The notes under the pieces: generated by a model | What the model saw: the letters and a program-made list of their open reading frames with translations, nothing else | What the model was told of the DNA's origin: nothing | Database searches by the model: none | Shown here: positions 22,066 through 29,868 of the stretch, one piece after another | Numbering within the stretch: the first letter of the stretch is position 1 | Layout: every line of letters starts with the position of its first letter | Translations under genes and position numbers: made by a program | Assembly (NCBI RefSeq): GCF_035978755.1 | Contig: NZ_CP108414.1 | Span: 3,100,001 to 3,164,000 of the forward strand | Direction of reading: 5' to 3' | Source of the DNA: Streptomyces sp. NBC_01298 | GTDB taxonomy: Bacteria; Actinomycetota; Actinomycetes; Streptomycetales; Streptomycetaceae | Length of the DNA stretch: 64,000 nucleotides

Positions 22066-23136
22066 TCAGACGAGACCGAGACGGATCGCGGCGGCCTCGG
22101 CGTCGACCGGAATGGTGACCGGCTGCGGAGCGCCGGCGACCGCCCAGTCGGGGTCCTTCAGGCCGTTGCCGGTGACGGTGCACACGATCTTCTGGCCGGG
22201 GTCGACCAGACCGAGGTCGACGGCCTTGAGCAGGCCGGCCACCGACGCGGCCGAGGCGGGCTCGACGAAGACGCCCTCCTGAGCGGCCAACAGGCGGTAG
22301 GCCGACAGGATCTGGCGGTCCGTCACCTCGTCAATGAAGCCGCCCGACTCGTCCCGGGCCTGCAGGGCGTAGTCCCACGAGGCCGGGTTGCCGATGCGGA
22401 TCGCGGTGGCGATGGTGTGCGGCTCCTTGACGACCTCGCCGCGCACGATCGGCGCGGACCCGGAGGCCTGGAAACCCCACACGCGGGGCGTACGGGAGGC
22501 CAGGCCATCGGCCTTGTACTCCTTGAAGCCCTTCCAGTACGCGGTGATGTTGCCGGCGTTGCCGACGGGCAGCACGTGGATGTCGGGGGCGTCGCCGAGC
22601 GCGTCCACGATCTCGAACGCGGCCGTCTTCTGGCCCTCGATGCGTACCGGGTTGACGGAATTGACCAGCGCCACCGGGTAGTTGTCGGACAGCGCGCGGG
22701 CAAGGTCCAGGCAGTCGTCGAAGTTGCCGTCGACCTGAAGGATCTTGGCACCGTGCACGAGCGCCTGGCCCATCTTGCCCAGCGCGATCTTGCCGCGGGG
22801 CACGAGGACGGCGCAGACCATCCCGGCGCGCACCGCGTAGGCGGCGGCGGAGGCCGAGGTGTTGCCCGTGGAGGCGCAGATGACGGCCTTGGCACCGTCC
22901 TCCTTGGCCTTGGTGATCGCCATGGTCATGCCGCGGTCCTTGAAGGACCCGGTGGGGTTGGCCCCCTCGACCTTGAGGTGTACCTCGCAGCCGGTGCGCT
23001 CGGAGAGCACCTGGGCGGGGACGAGGGGAGTGCCGCCCTCGCGGAGCGTGACCACCGGAGTCGTGGCCGTGACCGGCAGACGGTCCCGGTACTCCTCGAT
23101 GATGCCGCGCCACTGGTGGGTGCGATTGCTGCTCAT
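22066..23136 (-). CDS. thrC: Threonine synthase
   Basis: 356 residues, short actinobacterial form. The PLP lysine is in the GSFKDRGM motif, and the phosphate-binding Gly loop is PVGNAGNIT. It converts O-phosphohomoserine to threonine. It starts 6 bp after hom stops, so hom-thrC are one transcript and probably coupled. Confidence 0.96.
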   Translation of the reverse strand: MSSNRTHQWRGIIEEYRDRLPVTATTPVVTLREGGTPLVPAQVLSERTGCEVHLKVEGANPTGSFKDRGMTMAITKAKEDGAKAVICASTGNTSASAAAYAVRAGMVCAVLVPRGKIALGKMGQALVHGAKILQVDGNFDDCLDLARALSDNYPVALVNSVNPVRIEGQKTAAFEIVDALGDAPDIHVLPVGNAGNITAYWKGFKEYKADGLASRTPRVWGFQASGSAPIVRGEVVKEPHTIATAIRIGNPASWDYALQARDESGGFIDEVTDRQILSAYRLLAAQEGVFVEPASAASVAGLLKAVDLGLVDPGQKIVCTVTGNGLKDPDWAVAGAPQPVTIPVDAEAAAIRLGLV

Positions 23137-23142
23137 GGGTCC

Positions 23143-24435
23143 TTACTCCCCTTCAACACGCATGATGCTGGCCACACCGCGGACGGTGTCCAGCTTCCGC
23201 AGCGCCTCGACGGTCCCGGAGAGGGCCGCGTCGGGTGCCCGGTGAGTGACGACGACGAGGGAGGCCTCGCCGTCCTTTCCCTGCTGGCGGACGGTGTCGA
23301 TGGAGACACCGTGCTCCGCGAAGGTGGTCGCCACCTGGGCGAGCACGCCCGGCTTGTCCGCCACATCGAGGCTGATGTGGTAGCGGGTGACGACATCCCC
23401 CATGGGGCTGACCGGCAGCTGGGTGTAAGCCGACTCGCCCGGCCCCTTTGCCTCGGCGAGCTTGTTGCGGCAGACGGCGACGAGGTCGCCGAGGACCGCC
23501 GACGCGGTCGGAGCACCGCCCGCGCCGGGCCCGTAGAACATCAGCCGCCCGGCGGCCTCCGCCTCGACGAAGACGGCGTTGTACGCCTCGCGGACGGAGG
23601 CGAGCGGGTGGGTCAGCGGGATCATCGCCGGGTGGACGCGGGCGGTGACGGACTCGCCGTCGGCGGCGCGCTCCAGGATGGCGAGGAGCTTGATGGTGCA
23701 GCCCATGCGCTTGGCGGACGCGAAGTCGGCGGCGCTGACCTCGGTCATGCCCTCGCGGTAGACGTCGTCGAGGCGGACCCGGGTGTGGAAGGCGATGCCG
23801 GCCAGGATCGCGGCCTTGGCGGCGGCGTCGTAGCCCTCCACGTCGGCCGTGGGGTCGGCCTCGGCGTACCCGAGGGCGGTGGCCTCGTCGAGGGCCTCCT
23901 GGTACCCGGCGCCGGTGGAGTCCATCTTGTCGAGGATGAAGTTCGTCGTGCCGTTGACGATGCCCATCACCCGGTTGATCTTGTCGCCCGCGAGGGACTC
24001 GCGCATGGGGCGGACCAGCGGGATGGCGCCGGCGACGGCGGCCTCGTAGTACAGGTCCAGCCCGGCCGCCTCGGCGGCGGCGTGCAGCGCGGCGCCGTCC
24101 TGGGCGAGCAGCGCCTTGTTCGCGGAGACCACGGAGATGCCGTGCTCGAAGGCGGTGGTGATCAGGGTGCGGGCCGGCTCGATGCCGCCGATGACCTCGA
24201 TCGCGACGTCGATGTCGCCGCGTTTGAGCAGCGCGGTCGCATCGGTGGTGACCAGGGCCGGGTCGATGCCCTCGCGCACCTTGGAGGGGCGGCGCACGGC
24301 CACGCCCGCGAGCTCGACGGGCGCGCCGATCCTGGCCGTCAGGTCGTCGGCGTGCGTCGTCATGATGCGGGCAACTTCCGAGCCGACCACTCCACAGCCC
24401 AGCAGCGCCACCTTCAGCGGACGCGTACGCATCAT
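23143..24435 (-). CDS. hom: Homoserine dehydrogenase
   Basis: 430 residues. N-terminal Rossmann fold (VALLGCGVVGSEVARIM), catalytic domain (residues about 130-310, GIVNGTTNFILDKM) and a C-terminal ACT domain (about 350-420, ISLDVADKPGVLAQVATTF) that usually senses threonine. It reduces aspartate semialdehyde to homoserine. First gene of hom-thrC; lysA upstream is in the same orientation but separated by an inverted repeat. Two adjacent ATG codons are possible starts (24435 or 24432). Confidence 0.97.
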   Translation of the reverse strand: MMRTRPLKVALLGCGVVGSEVARIMTTHADDLTARIGAPVELAGVAVRRPSKVREGIDPALVTTDATALLKRGDIDVAIEVIGGIEPARTLITTAFEHGISVVSANKALLAQDGAALHAAAEAAGLDLYYEAAVAGAIPLVRPMRESLAGDKINRVMGIVNGTTNFILDKMDSTGAGYQEALDEATALGYAEADPTADVEGYDAAAKAAILAGIAFHTRVRLDDVYREGMTEVSAADFASAKRMGCTIKLLAILERAADGESVTARVHPAMIPLTHPLASVREAYNAVFVEAEAAGRLMFYGPGAGGAPTASAVLGDLVAVCRNKLAEAKGPGESAYTQLPVSPMGDVVTRYHISLDVADKPGVLAQVATTFAEHGVSIDTVRQQGKDGEASLVVVTHRAPDAALSGTVEALRKLDTVRGVASIMRVEGE

Positions 24436-24501
24436 TCGACCTACGCCTTTCGATCTTCACAGCAGTACCTGGTGCGCGGTTTGCACCCCAGGTGTGAACC
24501 A

Positions 24502-24550
24502 GTCTCACTCAATGGACAACAGTTTCCACCCTCGGTCCATTGAGTGAGAC
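24502..24550. promoter_or_regulatory. 16-bp perfect inverted repeat between lysA and hom
   Basis: GTCTCACTCAATGGAC (24502-24517) and GTCCATTGAGTGAGAC (24535-24550) are exact reverse complements separated by 17 bases. It lies 44 bp past the lysA stop and 67 bp before the hom start. It could be the lysA terminator or a binding site controlling hom. It is unusually AT-rich for a stem in this genome. Confidence 0.6.
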
Positions 24551-24593
24551 ACCTATTCGGGGGTCCGGGAGCCGTCCCCCAGAAGAATCCGCA

Positions 24594-25985
24594 TCAGCCG
24601 ACGTCGAGGCGCAGGAGATCCTCTTCCGTCTCCCGGCGGACGATGACACGCGCCCCGCCGTCCCGCACGGCGACGACCGGCGGGCGGAGCACGTGGTTGT
24701 AGTTGCTCGCCATCGAACGGCAGTACGCACCGGTCGCCGGGACCGCGAGGAGGTCCCCGGGGGCGATGTCGGCGGGCAGGAACGCGTCCTTGACCACGAT
24801 GTCGCCGCTCTCGCAGTGCTTGCCCACGACGCGCACGAGCATGGGCTCGGCGTCGGAGGTCCGGGAGACGAGGCTGACCGAGTACTCGGCGTCGTAGAGG
24901 GCCGTCCGGATGTTGTCGGACATCCCGCCGTCGACGGAGACGTACGTCCGCAGGCCCTCGAGCGGCTTGACCGTGCCCACCTCGTACAGGGTGAAGGCGG
25001 TCGGGCCGACGATCGCCCGTCCGGGTTCCACGGAGATCCGCGGGGCGCGCAGGCCGGAGGCCTCGCACTCGCGGGCGACGATCTCGTGCAGGGCCTTGGC
25101 GATCTCGTGCGGCTCGCGCGGGTCGTCGGCGGAGGTGTAGGCGATGCCCAGGCCGCCGCCGAGGTCGATCTCGGGCAGCTCCACCCCGTGCTCGTCGCGC
25201 ACGGCGGCGAGGAGGCGCACGACGCGCTTGGCGGAGACCTCGAAGCCGGCCATGTCGAAGATCTGCGAGCCGATGTGGGAGTGGACGCCGAGCAGCTCCA
25301 GGCTGTCGTGCCCCAGCGCGCGCCGGACGGCCTCGGCGGCCGACCCGTCGGCGACGGCGATCCCGAACTTCTGGTCCTCGTGCGCGGTGGCGATGAACTC
25401 GTGGGTGTGCGCCTCCACGCCCACGGTGACGCGGATCTGCACGGGCTGGCGCACGCCGAGCTCGCGGGCGATGTGGGCGACGCGGGCGATCTCCTGGAAG
25501 GAGTCGAGCACGATCCGGCCGACACCGGCCTCGATGGCGCGGGTGATCTCGCTCGTCGACTTGTTGTTGCCGTGGAAGGCGATCCGGGCGGCCGGCATCT
25601 CAGCCGCGAGCGCGGTGGCGAGCTCCCCGCCGGAGCACACGTCGAGGTTGAGCCCTTCTTCCTTGAGCCACTTCACGACGGCCTTGGAGAGGAACGCCTT
25701 GCCGGCGTAGAAGACGTCGGCGTCCGGCCCGAAGGCGTGCGCCCAGGCACGGCAGCGCGCCCGGAAGTCCTCCTCGTCGAGGAAGTACGCAGGCGTCCCG
25801 AACTCCTCGGCGAGCCGGGTCACTTCGATCCCGCCGACGGTGGCGACCCCGTGCTCGTTCCGGCTGACCGTCCGCGCCCAGACCTTCTCGTCGAGCGCGT
25901 TGAGGTCGGCGGGCGGCGGGGAGTAGTGGCCCTCGGGCAGGACGTCGGCGTGGCGGGGCCCGGCGGGGTGTGCGGAACGGCTCAT
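24594..25985 (-). CDS. lysA: Diaminopimelate decarboxylase
   Basis: 463 residues from ATG 25983-25985 ([19 protein letters not shown]); the frame extends 7 codons further to a TTG without support. Fold type III PLP enzyme: [10 protein letters not shown] holds the PLP lysine (about residue 84), and HSHIGSQ and the CxxGD segment (CESGDIV) carry substrate and catalytic residues. It makes lysine from meso-DAP. Clustered with hom/thrC/thrB, the other aspartate-family branch. Confidence 0.96.
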   Translation of the reverse strand: MSRSAHPAGPRHADVLPEGHYSPPPADLNALDEKVWARTVSRNEHGVATVGGIEVTRLAEEFGTPAYFLDEEDFRARCRAWAHAFGPDADVFYAGKAFLSKAVVKWLKEEGLNLDVCSGGELATALAAEMPAARIAFHGNNKSTSEITRAIEAGVGRIVLDSFQEIARVAHIARELGVRQPVQIRVTVGVEAHTHEFIATAHEDQKFGIAVADGSAAEAVRRALGHDSLELLGVHSHIGSQIFDMAGFEVSAKRVVRLLAAVRDEHGVELPEIDLGGGLGIAYTSADDPREPHEIAKALHEIVARECEASGLRAPRISVEPGRAIVGPTAFTLYEVGTVKPLEGLRTYVSVDGGMSDNIRTALYDAEYSVSLVSRTSDAEPMLVRVVGKHCESGDIVVKDAFLPADIAPGDLLAVPATGAYCRSMASNYNHVLRPPVVAVRDGGARVIVRRETEEDLLRLDVG

Positions 25986-26057
25986 CTCGGCATTCTCTCT
26001 TCGCAAATCATCCGGATCGCAGGCGAATCACATCGGATCACATACGTATCGCAGGCA

Positions 26058-27119
26058 TCACAGGTGGTCGGGCGCGTCTACGCCGAGCAGGGCCAGGCCG
26101 CCGGCCAGCACCGTCCCGGCGGCTTCGGCAAGGGCCAGCCGGGCACGGTGGGCGGCCGAGGGTTTCTCGTCCCCCTTGGGCAGGACGTGGTACTGGAAGT
26201 CGAGCAGGGCGTCGGCGAGGACGACGAGCTGCCGGACCAGCCGCTCGGGCGCCCGGTGGTGCGCGGCGGCTTCGAGCACGAGCGGCTGGTCGCGCAGGGC
26301 AGCGAGCAGGACGCCGGCGCCATCCACCTCGCCCGGTTCCGCAAGGAACCCCAACTGCCCGGCGTTGCGGGTCAGCGCCCGCGCCCGGGAGCGGGCGTAC
26401 CGCACCCGGAAGTACTCGCTCGACTCATCCTGGACGAGCAGCCACGCGGGAAACACGGGGGTCTCGGGCCCGGGCACGGACAGCATCGCCCAGGCGGCGG
26501 CGCCGGCGCCGAAACGGGCGCGGACGTCCCCGTCGCGCTTGGCGACGGGGGCGACGTTCGGGAGGTTCGGGAGGTTCGGGAGGTTCGGGAGGTCACTCCC
26601 GGAGGCTGCCGGTCCCTGACTCCTCCGGATCCGCTGCACGGCCGCGTGCACGACGCGCTCGCGCAGGGCCGCGGCGGGCACGCCGGCGAACTCGGCGGCA
26701 CCGGGGGTCTCGGCAGGACCGGGGGTCTCGGCAGGACCGGGGGTCTCGCGTCCCTCCGGGGCGAATCCGTACAGGGCGGCGGCCGCACCGGCTCGAATGC
26801 TCCGTACGTACTCCCCGACCGAACCCTCGGCGAGTACGAAGTTCAGGAACCCGGCGCCGGTGATCTCCACGCGCTCGATCCCGTCCAGGCCCGCCAGCCG
26901 CGGGGCCAGCACCTCGGCCACGTCACGGGGCGCGACTCCGGCTCCAGCCCCCTTCGCCACCCCGAACGCGACGGGCGAGGCGTAGTCCCCCACTCCCCCG
27001 GGCCGGGTCCGCTCGACGACGACCCGCTCGGGCACGACCACACCGGCGGGCAGCTCACCGTCCTCGACGGCGCGGCGCAGGGCGCGCACGACGGAACGGG
27101 AGAGGTCGACGGGGGTCAC
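26058..27119 (-). CDS. nrtL: ArgS-related anticodon-binding protein (NrtL-like)
   Basis: 353 residues with a GTG start. It has only the N-terminal additional domain (residues 1-110, ending in TGAGFLNFVLAEGSV) and the DALR-type helical anticodon-binding domain (about 225-353, SSEYFRVRYARSRARALTR) of arginyl-tRNA synthetase. The Rossmann catalytic core with HIGH and KMSKS is absent, so it cannot charge tRNA by itself. The linker contains coding tandem repeats, GPAETP (about 127-140) and NLP x4 (about 178-190). Located 0.7 kb from the tRNA-Arg gene. Role unknown; an RNA-binding regulator is plausible. Confidence 0.85.
   Translation of the reverse strand: MTPVDLSRSVVRALRRAVEDGELPAGVVVPERVVVERTRPGGVGDYASPVAFGVAKGAGAGVAPRDVAEVLAPRLAGLDGIERVEITGAGFLNFVLAEGSVGEYVRSIRAGAAAALYGFAPEGRETPGPAETPGPAETPGAAEFAGVPAAALRERVVHAAVQRIRRSQGPAASGSDLPNLPNLPNLPNVAPVAKRDGDVRARFGAGAAAWAMLSVPGPETPVFPAWLLVQDESSEYFRVRYARSRARALTRNAGQLGFLAEPGEVDGAGVLLAALRDQPLVLEAAAHHRAPERLVRQLVVLADALLDFQYHVLPKGDEKPSAAHRARLALAEAAGTVLAGGLALLGVDAPDHL
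26558..26595. repeat. 9-bp coding minisatellite in nrtL
   Basis: GGGAGGTTC is repeated four times in tandem, encoding Asn-Leu-Pro units on the minus strand. A second repeat, with an 18-bp unit (GGGGGTCTCGGCAGGACC), lies at 26702-26750. Both keep the frame and sit in the interdomain linker. Confidence 0.8.
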
Positions 27120-27237
27120 GTGACCAGCCTAGGGGAGAAGCCTCCAGGTCACGCGAAGGGTTTCGCCATGTGAAATGCGACCCCGACGGAAGGGCGTGCC
27201 GGGCCGGTCGGGACGGGGGGTCATCCCCTCCCGGGGG

Positions 27238-27708
27238 TCATCCCCTCCCCCTCCCGGCGGGAGCGCCCTTCCTCTCTCTCCTGTCCCGGCGCTCGATGAG
27301 CCGGTGCACGACCCGCACGAGCTCCGCGGGCTCGAAGGGCTTCGCGAGGAAGGCGTCCACACCGGCGGCGATCCCGGCCTCGACCTCGTTCTGCGTACAG
27401 GCGCTCACGATCGCAAGAGGCAGATGCCGCGTCCTCGGGTCGGCCCGCAACTGCGCGGCTGCCCCGAACCCGTCCAGCCGGGGCATGACCACATCAAGAG
27501 TGATCACATCGGGCATCACGCGATGGACGACGTCCAGGCACTCGGCACCATCGTTCGCGGTCACGACCTCGAAGCCCTCCAGCTCGAGATTGACCTTGAT
27601 CAGCTGCCGGATGACCTTGTTGTCGTCGACAACAAGCACCCGGCCCGAGGCGCCCGACACAACTCGAGAGTAGGTCGACCCCCGGCCCCGCGTCCGGGTT
27701 TTCGCCAC
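27238..27708 (-). CDS. REC-only response regulator
   Basis: 156 residues. A single receiver domain: VLVVDDN acidic pair, phosphoacceptor Asp in TLDVVMPRLDG, conserved Thr/Ser position in AIVSACT, and Lys in FLAKPFEP. There is no DNA-binding output domain and no kinase next to it, so it should work by protein-protein contact. Among several in-frame starts I choose GTG 27706-27708 because GGAGGGG (27715-27721) lies 6 bases before it; the domain itself begins about 18 residues later. It is the last core gene before the tRNA. Confidence 0.85.
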   Translation of the reverse strand: MAKTRTRGRGSTYSRVVSGASGRVLVVDDNKVIRQLIKVNLELEGFEVVTANDGAECLDVVHRVMPDVITLDVVMPRLDGFGAAAQLRADPRTRHLPLAIVSACTQNEVEAGIAAGVDAFLAKPFEPAELVRVVHRLIERRDRRERKGAPAGRGRG

Positions 27709-27814
27709 TTCCACCCCCTCCGAGCGACCCGGCCCCCTCTCCCCCTCAATCCGTTCCTGATCACCACCGGGAAGCTGGTAGTGTTCAACCCGTCGCAGCA
27801 ACACCAGCGACAGC

Positions 27815-27886
27815 GCCCCCGTAGCTCAGGGGATAGAGCAACGGCCTCCGGAGCCGTGTGCGCAGGTTCGAATCCTGCCGGGGGCA
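27815..27886 (+). tRNA. tRNA-Arg (anticodon CCG)
   Basis: 72 bases that fold completely: acceptor GCCCCCG/CGGGGGC, D stem GCTC/GAGC, anticodon stem ACGGC/GCCGT with loop CTCCGGA (anticodon CCG, reads CGG), T stem GCAGG/CCTGC with TTCGAAT, discriminator A. CCA is not encoded. Its 3' part is the integration site of the adjoining island and is regenerated intact by the island end. Confidence 0.97.
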
Positions 27887-27892
27887 CTCCGG
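27842..27892 (+). repeat. Left attachment site (attL) within tRNA-Arg
   Basis: Begins with CGGCCTCCGGAGCCGTGTGC and ends with GGGGGCACTCCGG. Identical over 51 bp to the copy at 59699-59749; the sequences diverge immediately outside. It covers the anticodon loop through the tRNA 3' end and 6 bases beyond. Confidence 0.9.
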
Positions 27893-27897
27893 AACAA

Positions 27898-27929
27898 GGC
27901 TCTGACCAGCGGAAACGCAGGTCAGAGCC
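27898..27929 (+). terminator. Rho-independent terminator of the tRNA-Arg transcript
   Basis: GGCTCTGACC (27898-27907) and GGTCAGAGCC (27920-27929) form a 10-bp perfect stem followed by TTTCTT. It lies on the island side of attL, so the island supplies the terminator for the host tRNA. Confidence 0.85.
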
Positions 27930-28273
27930 TTTCTTGTTGATGTCAAACGCACACGGCCTACCCAGCCTTGAGCAATAAGTTCGGCGCTGAGCTGAACTGC
28001 GGTTTCCCCGCTCCATCCGGACCAAGTCCCCATGGCTCGATCTCACAGATCGCCCTACGTGGGACATCTGTGGGACGGCAGCCCGCTTTGGGTGCAGCCG
28101 TGACCCCGCCGCACTACGTACGCACGGCCGAAATCACCCTGGCCGGCTCGGCCTGCGACGTATGAGATCGCCGGCGCCGGGTTGATCACCGTGCGGTGAC
28201 ACAGATCGCCCCGCATGTTGCCAAGCGGCACTGGGAGTGTGTTGGACATCCGGATGACCAAGGGGGTTCTGGC
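27930..28273. other. Non-coding island end with possible integrase arm sites
   Basis: No convincing gene. It contains GTGGGAC twice, 11 bp apart (28059-28065, 28070-28076), within the longer CGTGGGACAT, which recurs at 59621-59630 near the other island end. CACAGAT (28044-28050) and ATCTGTG (28066-28072) form an inverted repeat over the first copy. Such repeats beside an att core are what integrase or Xis arm sites look like. The promoter of the next gene should also be here. Confidence 0.4.
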
Positions 28274-29807
28274 GTGGCACGGGCTTGGACGGTACGGGGC
28301 GGGCAGTCTGGGGAACGGGAGCAGGCGGCTCTCTCCGAAGGACGGGCGATCGTCGGCTGGGAGGACCTTGGCGATCTCAGTGACTGTGCGTCAGCCGACG
28401 AGATCGGCGAGCTGCTGGCGAAAGGGTACCCGGAGGAAGCCGTCGGCACGATCGACAACTGGAAGCGCCAGTTGTGGCGATTCATCGCCATGGACATCGG
28501 CGACTACGTCGTGATGCCGCGAAAGCAAATGCCGGTCGTAGCACTTGGCAGGGTCACTGGACCTTACGAGTATGTACCCGAGTCCGCCTGGCTTCAGGCA
28601 CACCCGCACGGTCGCGTGGGTGCGCCCCCTCGTGGAACGGGCGGCCATCCGCGGTGATCTGCGCGACAGCATGGGAGCCTTCCTCACCGTCAGCGAGCTG
28701 AGCCGTCGCGACGCGGCGAAGCGCGTCGAAGTGCTCGCCGAGACGGGCTCCGATCCGGGTTACGTGGGTGCCGTCGAGCCTCCGAGTGGGCCCGAGGACC
28801 TGGTGGGGGACGTCCAGAGCAGTGGTACACGCCAGTTGACCGCACGCGATCTCATCGGGCTGTGGGGGTGGCAGCGACGCGCGGCCGAGGTCATCGAACT
28901 CGTGGATCAGGAACTGGCCTCGCACGGGCTGCGAGTGGATCCGCACTTTACCGAGGTGCAGTTGGGCGGCTTGGTCACCGTCTCCGCCCAGGAGACGGCC
29001 AACACCGAGGAGTCGTCCGGGGCCGGTCCGATTGGCGGCAGCCGCGCAGCGGGAGAGAAATCCGACTCGGAACGGGCCACGGACCGCGATCTCACCTGGC
29101 GGATCGGCAGCCTGCCGTTCGTACGGGAGGTGTTCACGATACAGATCGGTGACCCGTTGAGCCACGCCGTCACTCCCATGATCGAGCACGACTTCTCCCA
29201 GCTCCCGGTCGTGGACCACAACAGCGTGCTACGTGGAGTTATCACGTGGGAGGGCATAGCCCGCGCCCAGCTCGGTGGCGGTAGGGCGACGGTCTCGCAG
29301 GCCATGGATCCGCATCCGGAGACGGCACGGGAACAGGAGGAGCTCTTCCGTCGGATCGACCGCATTCAAAAGAGCGGCTTCACCATCATCGTCGACGGCG
29401 AGAACTCCGTCATCGGCATCCTCACGTCCACAGACCTCGCAGGGCAATTGAAGGCACGTATCGAGCCGTTCACGCTTCTTGAGGAGTTGGAACGCAGGCT
29501 GCGCAGGCTAACCAGGCATTTCTCGACGGACGAGCTGCCCGCGAAGATCCGCAGAGCGCGGGAGCAGGGCCGCCAGTTCACCCTCGGCCAGTACGCCTTC
29601 CTTCTGGAGGACCCGCACTGCTGGGCCAAGCTCGACTGGCCGTACGACCAGCAGCACATGCTGTCGCGGCTGCGCATCGTCACGAAGTACCGCAATGAGC
29701 TCGCGCACTGGGCGGTCGACGCGCCGGCGGAGGACGCCGTAGCACTCGCCGCCACGGCCCGCCTGCTCAAGCTCCTCAAGGTCGTCGACCTGGATCCGGC
29801 GGTCTGA
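28274..29807 (+). pseudogene. EVE-like + CBS pair + HEPN protein, interrupted by one frameshift
   Basis: Starts at GTG 28274 (MARAWTVRGGQSGEREQAAL). The first frame gives an EVE-like N-terminal domain of the kind attached to Mrr-type restriction proteins (WEDLGDLSDC...YPEEAVGTIDNWKRQLW, then GDYVVMPRK) and fails near 28572-28590. The +1 frame resumes the same domain (PPGFRHTRTVAWVRPLVER) and runs to 29807. Then come two CBS motifs (about 29150-29450: FSQLPVVDHNSVLRGVITW; IIVDGENSVIGILTSTDLA) and a C-terminal helical domain with YRNELAH at 29688-29708, the RNxxxH active-site motif of HEPN ribonucleases. Restored length about 510 residues. Either truly broken or a sequencing indel. Confidence 0.75.
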
Positions 29808-29826
29808 GCCGTCCCCGATACCTCGT

Positions 29827-29860
29827 CGGGGCCGTCGTATCGATACGGACGACGGCCCCG
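29827..29860. terminator. Bidirectional terminator between convergent genes
   Basis: CGGGGCCGTCGT (29827-29838) and ACGACGGCCCCG (29849-29860) form a perfect 12-bp stem with a 10-base loop. It fills the 61-bp gap between the plus-strand EVE-CBS-HEPN gene and the minus-strand UvrD-like gene. Confidence 0.85.
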
Positions 29861-29868
29861 GTAGGGGC

